Shown: in pieces, positions 55,710 to 64,000 of the stretch | How positions within the stretch are numbered: position 1 is the first letter of the stretch | Layout: each line of letters opens with the position of its first letter | Assembly (NCBI GenBank): GCA_947646735.1 | Contig: CANTFK010000287.1 | Location: 152,954 to 216,953 of the forward strand | DNA: 64,000 nucleotides | DNA from: Peronospora farinosa | Taxonomy: Eukaryota > Oomycota > Peronosporomycetes > Peronosporales > Peronosporaceae | Reading direction: 5' to 3' | Notes under the pieces: generated by a model | The model's input: the letters and a program-made list of their open reading frames with translations, nothing else | Told to the model about the DNA's origin: nothing | Databases searched by the model: none | Position numbers and translations under genes: made by a program

Positions 55710-56957
55710 TTATGAAGCCGAAGACGTTGGTGCTGCGGCTGTAAAGGATGTCATCCCAGCTTGAGCTTGCTCTGCCTTCAAGCGAAGCTCCTCAGCACGA
55801 CGGCGCGCATTTTCCGCTTTCTTGGTAGCTGCCTCCTTTCTCTGGTGCGCTATCTCCTTATTTTTTTCGATCTCGTCCAACCTCCGCTGCATTTCACGTC
55901 GGCGCTGTGCCTCCTCTTCACCAAGCTGAGTCTCAATCTGTCGGCGTGAGTTCGCCCGCACCTTAGAGGCCGCCTGGAAAGCCTGGCGTCGCATCGCCTC
56001 TGCTTTCTCCTGTGCCTCGCGCGCCTTCTGTTCTGCTTCGGCCCGTTTGCACGTGGCCTCCTCCTTGCGCTTTTGTACAGCAAATAATTCTGCTTCTTGC
56101 ACGTCACGAAGCTTGAGCGCCTCAAATTCGGCCTGTTTTGCAAGACGCTCTTTGTTCTTTTGCTCATAAAGTGACGTAGCTTTGCGAGCTTTCTCACTCA
56201 TCTGATGTGCACGCGTCTTGCTATCAATTACTGTCTGCATGGCTGCAAGCTTACGCTGCACCGCACAGCTTTTAGCTTGTTGCAGTGCTACCGACGACGT
56301 CTGGTGATTCTGTGACCTCTGCGAGGTTTCAGACTCATAATCCTTCAGCGCTCGCTCGCGCTCATTGTATTCTGCCAGTGACGCCTTGCACACAGCTTCA
56401 AGAAGCTTCTGGTCAGCTTCCTCTTCAGCCTTCTCACGCGTGCGACGTGCATCCCACATAGTCTCCACCGCGGTGTCTACGCTGCTTCTGGTCGCGCTAC
56501 ACGCCGCACTAGATACACTTTCGGTTCTCTCATTGGCATAAATGGACCTTTGAGCACTTGCCGTAGCAGCCACTGACGCGTTGGCGGCCATAGCGGGATT
56601 GCTGTACGTCAACGACTGCGCAGTGCTGTCGAAACTCGCGATGCTGACGTTACTGGAATTGCGACCGGTGCACTGCATGAGCTCCATTTCGTAGATCTGC
56701 CGGTGGTCGGCAGAGCTTGAAGTTCTTGATCGTTGCTGCTGCTGTGGCATATTGCGCCATGTTTGCGGCCGCGAGTAGTCAGAGTCGGGCGGAGAGGCCA
56801 TCGCTGCGGCGTCGACTGGTATTGCGTAGGGGACGGAGTATTGCAAAAGCTGATTGGCTGAAGATTGCGACGATGAAGGTTGGGAGTACGTTTGGTAGCC
56901 GTTTGCGTTAGGGTAAGACGAGAAGTTGATGTTGTTCGAGTGCGAGAAACTGCTCAT
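55710..56957 (-). CDS. Coiled-coil protein of unknown function
   Basis: 415 aa from the ATG at 56957. The open frame extends to 57086, but an oomycete initiator lies between, so the shorter start is preferred. Residues 1-150 are Ser/Asn/Gln/Tyr-rich with QQQQQ and probably disordered. From about residue 170 to 400 a highly charged Ala/Glu/Lys/Arg helix-forming region (RRREMQRRLDEIEKNKEIAH, KKAENARRRAEELRLKAEQA) predicts a long coiled coil. No enzymatic motif. The closest guess is a structural or cytoskeleton-linked protein, which is only a guess. It is divergent to the TRM7-type gene. Confidence 0.8.
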   Translation of the reverse strand: MSSFSHSNNINFSSYPNANGYQTYSQPSSSQSSANQLLQYSVPYAIPVDAAAMASPPDSDYSRPQTWRNMPQQQQRSRTSSSADHRQIYEMELMQCTGRNSSNVSIASFDSTAQSLTYSNPAMAANASVAATASAQRSIYANERTESVSSAACSATRSSVDTAVETMWDARRTREKAEEEADQKLLEAVCKASLAEYNERERALKDYESETSQRSQNHQTSSVALQQAKSCAVQRKLAAMQTVIDSKTRAHQMSEKARKATSLYEQKNKERLAKQAEFEALKLRDVQEAELFAVQKRKEEATCKRAEAEQKAREAQEKAEAMRRQAFQAASKVRANSRRQIETQLGEEEAQRRREMQRRLDEIEKNKEIAHQRKEAATKKAENARRRAEELRLKAEQAQAGMTSFTAAAPTSSAS

Positions 56958-56970
56958 AATGTTTTTAGGG

Positions 56971-56988
56971 TGGAACGAAAAATGAGCC
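56971..56988 (-). promoter_or_regulatory. Oomycete initiator upstream of the coiled-coil gene
   Basis: Minus-strand GGCTCATTTTTCGTTCCA matches the oomycete core promoter (GCTCATTYYNCAWTTT) through GCTCATTTTTC, with mismatches after it. It lies 14-31 bp before the ATG at 56957, implying a short leader. Confidence 0.6.
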
Positions 56989-57137
56989 AACTGATGGTAC
57001 TCAAATGGCATCCTCAACCCACAACCCAGTGACCCTAAATAATATCGTATATCGGTATTGTGACGGTACGTTCTGGCTGCTGACATTGTCCGTCACAATC
57101 TGCACATCAAAAGGTGGAACAATCAATAAATACAAGC

Positions 57138-58120
57138 ATGGGCAAAACATCCAAGGACAAGCGGGTGCGTTGATTCACTCTCTTATGCACAATTTTCTCA
57201 TACACTTATCGTGCTTACCTCTATGACGCATAAAGGACATCTACTACCGCAAGGCTAAGCAGCAGGGCTACCGCGCACGCTCAGCCTTTAAGCTGCTGCA
57301 GCTGGATGACAAGTTCCAGCTACTGCGAGGCGCCACGCGCGTTGTGGACTTGTGTGCGGCTCCCGGCGGATGGACCCAAGTGATTGCGCAGCGAGTGCCC
57401 GAGAAAGGCACTATCGTTGCTGTGGATCTCATGGAAATGGCGCCACTGGACGGAGTTGTGCAGCTGCAGGGCGACATCACTCACAAGGTTACGGCAGACG
57501 AAATTGTGGCACAATTTCATGGCCAAAAGGCGCAAGTCGTTGTGAGCGACGGTGCTCCTGATGTGCTAGGTTTGCATGACCTGGATGAGTACCTGCAGGC
57601 GCAGCTCGTGCTTGCCGGGCTTAATATTAGCCTGCAGATCCTGGAGGAGGGCGGTACTTTTGTAGCCAAGCTCTTTCGAGGCAAAGAGGTGTCGCTACTG
57701 TATGCTCAGCTGCGGCGGTTTTTTAGCCACGTAACGTGTGCTAAGCCCAAGACTAGTCGCAACTCCAGCTTCGAGTCATTCGTCATCTGTCAGAACTTCC
57801 GTCTACTAAAAGATTTCGTACCAGATATGGAGCGGAACTTGCTGGACTTTAAGTACATTGAAGATGCCGAGAATGAAGACGACGACGACTGGTACAATAG
57901 TAAAGTCTCAGTGGAGCGTGGCGTCTGTGTTGACGTGGTTTTTGTGGGAGCTGGTGACGTGTCTGGCTACGATGCTGACCAATCATACCCGCTAGACGAA
58001 GATAAGGGAAACGACACTACATTGGGTCATGCGGCAAAATATGCTCACCAGGAGCCATTGCAGAAGCCCATTAATCCTCCTTACGCCAATGCTCTCAAGA
58101 GACAACATAACAAGCAATAG
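57138..58120 (+). CDS. TRM7: tRNA ribose 2'-O-methyltransferase, TRM7/FTSJ1 type
   Basis: Exons 57138-57164 and 57236-58120 with a 71-bp intron (donor GTGCGT). Exon 1 encodes only MGKTSKDKR, the invariant start of TRM7, and the join gives KDKRDIYYRKAKQQGYRARS. The product is 303 aa, close to yeast Trm7 (310). The Rossmann SAM site is VVDLCAAPGGWTQVIAQ. The catalytic K-D-K-E tetrad is visible: K in AFKLLQL, D in VVSDGAPDV, K in FVAKLFRG, E in SSFESFVIC. It methylates riboses of anticodon-loop positions 32 and 34 in certain tRNAs, in partnership with other subunits in yeast. Its stop is 13 bp from the stop of the convergent deaminase gene. Confidence 0.93.
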
Positions 58121-58133
58121 AGTGTCGTTGTGA

Positions 58134-59056
<923 letters not shown>

Positions 59057-59134
59057 TGTTTTAGTAAATGGTTACGATTGAGTTACACAAAATGGACCTT
59101 ATTTATAACCTTTTGGACCGGAGACTTACACGAT

Positions 59135-59947
59135 ATGAAACGCCAGCTCCGACAGAGTCTGAAGTATGCGGCACGGTCGACTGCGCAACCGACGAGGCGC
59201 TGGATCAACTATGGCCATGATATGCACAAGGTCCACGGCTTACAGCTGCAGTGATGTGCTTTTCGATCTAACGTCTCGCGTTGAGATGCTATCCTGCTAT
59301 TAGGAAATGCTTAATGGTACGGCCAAGGTCTCCGTGACCGAGTACGACGAAGGAGGTTTCGTCGTTAATGACGTGGTGCGTTGCATGAAGTTGTTTAAAT
59401 TCAGGTTAGAAAGCGTCGGGTGGTCGAATTGCTCTTTCATATTGATACTGCTTGCAGAACATGCGCGGAGGAGTGGTGCTACTCTCAGAAGTTGCCATGG
59501 TAAAGCTCCGACACAGCTGTTGTTATGTCTGCCGAGCTGGAGCATGAGATTGTGTTTTAGTAAATTTATGACTGTTATTTATGTTGTGCGCGATAGCTTT
59601 GGAAGCCGAAGAGGATCGAGGAGATCACGCGCGAGCATTTAGCTGTCTTCACAGTGTTTAGTCCACCAATCGGTAAATTACGGAACTTTGTTGTGATCTA
59701 AATGCAAATGGCTGAACGTGTGATTGTAGAGATTCTGGTGCTTGGCTGCGGTGAGCTTATCAACCACGGAATAGCACCAGAGCTCAAAGAGATGCTGAAG
59801 GTCAACGGCATCGTGGTAGAATATCTGGACAATGTCAATGCCTGTGCCACCTTCAACATTCTAAATGCCGAGGATCGCAGAGTGGCTGCTGCACTGCTGC
59901 CGTACGACGCTGATGTCGTTCCTGACGCCATCAATGAGACCAGCTAA
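59135..59947 (+). CDS. Mth938-domain protein, NDUFAF3-like complex I assembly factor
   Basis: Modelled exons: 59135-59230, 59304-59375, 59458-59499, 59597-59672, 59730-59947, giving about 167 aa. The last four joins rebuild the Mth938 fold: VTEYDEGGFVVNDV, NMRGGVVLLSEVAM, LWKPKRIEEITREHLAVFTV, then EILVLGCGELINHGIAPELK and CATFNILNAEDRRVAAALLP. The 5' exon (MKRQLRQSLKYAARSTAQPT) is basic, lacks acidic residues and looks like a mitochondrial presequence. Its 73-bp intron has a weak donor (GTCCAC), so this exon is less certain; the fallback start is ATG 59307. NDUFAF3 helps assemble respiratory complex I in mitochondria. AAMDC-type relatives share the fold, so function is inferred. Confidence 0.78.
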
Positions 59948-60061
59948 GCGTGCAGTATGATAGAAGAAGCGCTAGCGAGAATAGCATTGCAACGAAAACC
60001 TTTAATTTCTCTTACCAGTACTGTTGCGACCTTGTTTGAAAATATAATTCTACTACCAAAA

Positions 60062-61041
60062 TTATTGCCGAAATTGATTCCGGCAAGTAGGACACTCGTA
60101 GCGGACTCCCCTGTTCTCATAAATGTCAATACACCCACCATGGGCTGCAGTATCGCAGGTCCTGTCCTGGCATTTTGTACCCTGGAGTAGCTCATACTGG
60201 CATATTGGGCACTTCTTGACCTGCAAGTTGCGAAGGAATGCAACAAGCTCTAAGTACGCGCGCGGTCCAAGCGTGAAGCTGCGTGTCTCTACTCGCACAG
60301 CACTGGGGACAAACCACTTCTCGGCTGTCAGTTTGCGAAATAGCTCCTCTACTTCATTTAAGGTTGTGGGACTTTTGCGTAGGTTGTATAAACTCGACTC
60401 CTCCAAAGCCCCCTCCTCTCTTTATCACACAAGGAATTGACAATTTTTGTTAGCAAGACTTTCGTTACAAGTGCTGCAAAGAATGCTCCTACGTGTCCAC
60501 GATTTCCTCCATCGCCCTACGCAGGAACACGATTTCCCATGGTTTGAAGTTGCTGCCAAACGCCGCCAATGAGTCATTGCTCTTTCAAAACAAGCATCAG
60601 ATCGATCCACGCGTCAGTAATAGAACCACATATGCTAGTTTTTCTTGTCCTCACCGTGTTCACCACTGCCAGGTACATTTTTCCGTCGTCGAACATCCCT
60701 CGACGCACGTCGAGCGAAAACGGTCGAATGTTTTCAGCTACTTTATTCACCATTTGATCCACATCAAAAGAATTCATTTCTTAAGTACACCAAAAATCGT
60801 TTTGACTAGTCAGCAATTGATGCAGATTATGTTGCTTGTGCAGACAACTAACTGACCTTCGCCTTTGAGTGTCCGAGCCAAACGTCGCACCTCCTCGTCT
60901 TCCATCGCGCCTGCCGCCTGCATACAAGAAACGCAGCGCACCATTATTATTTTGATGACCCAATTATTGCATGATAATGAGATTTCTAGTAACCATGAGG
61001 CGTTGCAGCAGCATGCGGTCTGAGTCGTTCATTTGTGCCAT
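60062..61041 (-). CDS. NSE1: SMC5/6 complex subunit NSE1 (RING-like)
   Basis: Five exons: 61041-60994, 60917-60857, 60779-60655, 60581-60493, 60419-60062. All joins keep frame and rebuild a NSE1-like protein of about 226 aa. The N-terminus MAQMNDSDRMLLQRLMAAGA and the middle YLAVVNT joined to SNDSLAAFGSNFKPWEIVFL match the winged-helix part of NSE1. RSFTLGPRAYLELVAFLRNL precedes a C-terminal RING-variant with C-x2-C (CPIC), C-x4-C, H, C and final C-x2-C (CPTC). The NSE1-NSE3-NSE4 module of SMC5/6 acts in DNA repair and in silencing of extrachromosomal DNA. It is convergent with the NDUFAF3-like gene (114 bp between stops). Confidence 0.88.
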
Positions 61042-61371
61042 GCCCATTCACTACTTTATTATAAGAATTTTGTGGTTTACATAATTCAATGAGGTTCAAT
61101 TATTTTAGAGCTTAGAGTTCAAAAAAATTATCAGAGCCGTGTCGATCACCCAAGCAATGGGCCCAAACGTGTTTTGCGCGTGACACGTCCTTGGCTGGAA
61201 GAGGGGCTATCGGCTCCGAGAAGCTTGCTGGAGAGCCTTCTGGAGATGTAGGTAAAAATGAGAACGAATTAATTAAACAACCATAAGTCCTATTGTGCTT
61301 TACCTAACGTGCTGTCATAACCTGTCAACAGTGGCATGTCAGATACTCTCAACTGTTTCATGTCATAAAAT

Positions 61372-62037
61372 GCACCGTGCCTACGCGCCCCATTACTTTG
61401 ATGACGTGTTCGTGCATAGTAAGGCGGAGGACATTCTGAGCGCAATAGAGTCGCACAAGCGTCAATTAGATGCTGTGTTGCAGACTCTGAGTGACGCCCA
61501 ATTATACGTAAGCTTGCAAAAGTTCGTAATAGGGGTCCCCGAGATACCTGTACTGGGCTGCATTGTTGGTACACACGGTGTACGAGCAGACCCAGAAAAG
61601 GTAAAGGCTGTAAAGGAATGGCCAGTTCCACGTAATGTGAAGGATCTGCGCCAGTTCCTTGGGCTCGCTAATTACTTGCATAAGTACTACAAGAATTATG
61701 CGAAGCAGACTAAGCCAATGTCTGACCTTTTGAAAAAGGATACGAAATGGACTTGGTCAAAGAAGCACGAAGATGCATTCACTTCAGTGAAGCAATCTTT
61801 TGTAGAGGCACCGGTCTTGGGCATTGCCAGACGCGGATAAGCCCTTTAGCGTCGTCTGCGATGCAAGCAATTTTGCAATCGGCAACGCGCTCATGCAAAA
61901 GGATGACAACGGCGTTGATCGTGTCATTCCGTATCAGTCTCGGCTTTTGAAAGCCGCAGAGCTGAATAACCCTGTGCATGACAAGGAGCTACTTTCAATT
62001 AAGTATGCCCTTGTAAAGTTTCGTGTGCACCTCTTGG
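61372..62037 (+). pseudogene. RT/RNase H fragment related to element A, plus strand
   Basis: Carries HYFDDVFVHSKAED, PVLGCIVGTHGVRADPEKV and, after a frameshift near 61825, FSVVCDASNFAIGNALMQ, colinear with 10130-9470 of element A. It ends abruptly after VKFRVHLLG. No LTR belongs to it. Confidence 0.85.
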
Positions 62038-62511
62038 GTGACTTGCGTGTCATTGCACCACTCAGCTCTATTTACCGCGACCCTCACAAAACCTGGCTGG
62101 CAAAGCGATCGCTAGTCGGTATCGTCATCAAACGTAGCGATAACATTAAGGGGTATACAAAGTTTTTTTTAAAGGAGTCAAGGTTACGGTATTGCAGCAC
62201 GTTAAAAAAACCTTGGCTCTGTGCAGAACAGCCAGATACATAGCGAACTCGCCTATGAGGATTAAGCGGCTGTGACAGTGGATGCAAGTCCAGCATTAAT
62301 GATCCAAAGCGGAAGTTAAAGTCGAAGGTATGGACGTGTGCACCACACAGAACACGAAGCGCGACGAATTACGCGCAGACATCCGAAATTTAGGCGAAGC
62401 CACCACGTGGCGTAAGTGTAGTGGCGTCGCGTAAGAGCTCGACCCTAACAAATTATGGGAACGTATTACGCAGTGAGCCATGCTTGTAGAGCTCGAAGCG
62501 CTCGATGTATT
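62038..62511. other. Unassigned sequence between transposon fragments
   Basis: No recognisable gene or repeat; frames are shorter than 90 codons. Confidence 0.4.
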
Positions 62512-62692
62512 TGGCCACATTGCATATATAACATAAACCGAAATGAACAATAACATTTGTAGGCAGGTGCTGTGCCCGAAAAGCGGGCACAGCGTAAAGA
62601 AAATTAATTATTGGATTATTATTGGGAACTGAAGTCCCAATATGGACCAATGATAAATTAACCTGAAATGTTTGGTTCCCGAAGGCGGATAC
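62512..62692 (+). repeat. D-type LTR fragment
   Basis: Matches part of 49044-49384: the CATATATAACA stretch, the GTGCCCGAAAAGCGGGCAC hairpin, and GGGAACTGAAGTCCCAATAT. It is truncated before the LTR end. Confidence 0.7.
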
Positions 62693-63250
62693 TGTAACGG
62701 GGCGAGCCCGTTACAAAATATTGACACTTATATGAAGTGTCAATAAAAATATTATTATAACTAACGAGGGTATTTACCCGTCGTTCCGACGGATATACTG
62801 GTCAATCACTCTGCTTAGAGTATCAGGTTGAATTAGGTAAATTAATAGGTATTAAAGTGAATGTGTATTCAGCCCAATGTAAACCCGTCGTTCCACCGGG
62901 TACAAACTGACGAATATATGGAACGCTTTGTGGTAAAGTCGATTTGAGAATTTTGGCTAAGTCCATACAATAATTTTCTCGATAAATCCGAGACGATTTA
63001 TTGGGACTTTTCTCTCTAACGGTGGGATCCCTTTCCCATAACGGCCGGATCCCTTTCTCATAACGGCGACCTTTCCCATAACGGTCGGATTCCTTCCATA
63101 AAGGTCGGATCCCTTTCTCATAACGGTTGGATCCCTTTCTCTTAACGGTTGGATCCCTTTCCTTATTAAGTCACTTACTAAAATGACTTATTGGGTGTGA
63201 TGAAGTCGATCTCAATTCATGGACGATCGAATGGAAAAGCACCGTTGATC
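62693..63250 (+). repeat. Possible partial LTR with TGTAACGGGG start and a 22-bp tandem repeat
   Basis: Begins TGTAACGGGGCGAGCCCG, a dyad typical of LTR starts in this window, followed by a perfect 9-bp inverted repeat (TTGACACTT/AAGTGTCAA, 62722-62744). At 63015-63170 about seven degenerate units such as TAACGGTTGGATCCCTTTC occur. It is interrupted at 63251 by the E LTR. The family is unknown. Confidence 0.45.
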
Positions 63251-64000
63251 TGTGGTGAAGTGCTAATTTTGTGATGTGGAGGTCCCAGACTCCAGTTGGA
63301 TGCGGAGTATAGGCCGTGGGTCAGGGACAGGGGACCAGAGAGACAGGGGCCTCGAAGGGGAGCGACCATTGGTGAGGGACAATCCGCAGGATCCGCCGAA
63401 GAAAATCAGTATCAGGGTACCGGTTAACCGGTACCAAAGGGAGTTGATCATGGCCGCTCATTGATCGACCTGGCCCCTCGTTGGTAGACCCGGGTCCCTT
63501 ATAGGTAGACCTGTGTCTCTCATTGGTCAACCCAGTCCCTCATTGGTCTACCCGGTCCCTCGCTGGTAGACCTGGGTCCCTCATTGGTAGACCTGGGTCC
63601 ATCATTGGTAGACCCGGTCCCTCATCGGTCGACCCGGTCCCTCGTTGGTTGACCTGGGTCCCTCATTGGTCGACCCGGTCCCTCATCGGTCGACCTCGGC
63701 CCCTCGGGGTTCAGCCACTCCGGACCAGTTAATACAAGGATCAGACCAGTCGACGCAAGGAATCAGAGCTTCAGGCAAGGATAGAGTAAAGGAGTTAAAA
63801 GGATAGGACTATATTAAATACTACTCAATTTGCGATATACTTGGCAAGTCTTCGTCGCGCTGTAAAGGAACTCTAGTCTGGCCACACGCCTGTTCCGGGG
63901 AAGGGATATATTTGGCCCCCCCGTTGAAGACAGGCGTGTGTTCCGACACAAGTGCGAGCTGAACCTCACGTGGCACGACTCCGTCACCCAAGAAGGACTT
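63251..64000 (+). repeat. E-family LTR, cut by the window edge
   Basis: TGTGGTGAAGTGC start, highly similar to 15736-16480 including the 21-bp minisatellite (about 63470-63710). It differs by a region near 63840-63970 that contains an extra block before GTGGCACGACTCCGTCACCC. Orientation plus; whether it is a 5', 3' or solo LTR is not visible. Confidence 0.8.

Noticed and set aside
56717..56911. A signal-peptide-like frame (KFLIVAAAVAYCAMFAAASS) followed by Arg-rich sequence, resembling a secreted effector
   Set aside because: It lies antisense inside the Gln-rich part of the coiled-coil gene and begins with TTG, not ATG. The hydrophobic run is the reverse reading of Gln codons.

Overview
The window looks like a piece of an oomycete nuclear genome, most likely a plant-pathogenic Peronosporales species (Phytophthora or a downy mildew). 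The case rests on three things: short introns of about 57-98 bp with GT-AG borders, an oomycete-type initiator (GCTCATT followed by pyrimidines) upstream of a gene, and dense nested Ty3/gypsy LTR retrotransposons with chromodomain integrases. No bacterial-style operons are present. The species assignment is inference.

Layout. Two gene islands flank a retrotransposon jungle. Left island (1-4.9 kb): a Gln/Ser-rich protein running off the left edge, and two divergent DJ-1/PfpI-family genes. Retrotransposon block (4.9-50.4 kb): at least five LTR families, called A-E here. B LTR at 4.9-5.5 kb. Element A on the minus strand at 5.6-12.7 kb, followed by a second copy of its 3' half to 15.7 kb that shares the middle LTR. 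E on the plus strand at 15.7-19.95 kb. C on the minus strand at 19.95-27.1 kb and again on the plus strand at 28.7-39.8 kb, forming arms of a roughly 5 kb inverted repeat. D on the minus strand at 40.5-48.0 kb. Fragments and a solo LTR nested in another LTR fill 48-50.4 kb. Every element is visibly broken by frameshifts, stops, or loss of the protease or reverse-transcriptase active region.

Right island (50.6-61.0 kb) is compact and alternates strands: CDP-diacylglycerol synthase, a protein kinase, a coiled-coil protein, TRM7/FTSJ1-type tRNA methyltransferase, ADAT2-type tRNA adenosine deaminase, a NDUFAF3-like Mth938-domain protein with a probable mitochondrial presequence exon, and the NSE1 RING subunit of SMC5/6. 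TRM7 and ADAT2, which both modify the tRNA anticodon loop, are convergent neighbours 13 bp apart. From 61.4 kb to the right edge the sequence is retrotransposon debris again.

Most interesting signals: (1) antisense reading frames between integrase and 3' LTR in two different retrotransposon families (A and D), each ending in a coiled-coil segment antisense to the integrase tail; (2) a chimeric middle LTR that records an unequal LTR-LTR crossover in A; (3) family C is saturated with the GCGATC/GATCGC word in coding, LTR and satellite-like parts; (4) the two C copies in inverted orientation share the same inactivating mutations and differ abruptly outside a central block; (5) both DJ-1 proteins lack the family's nucleophilic cysteine.
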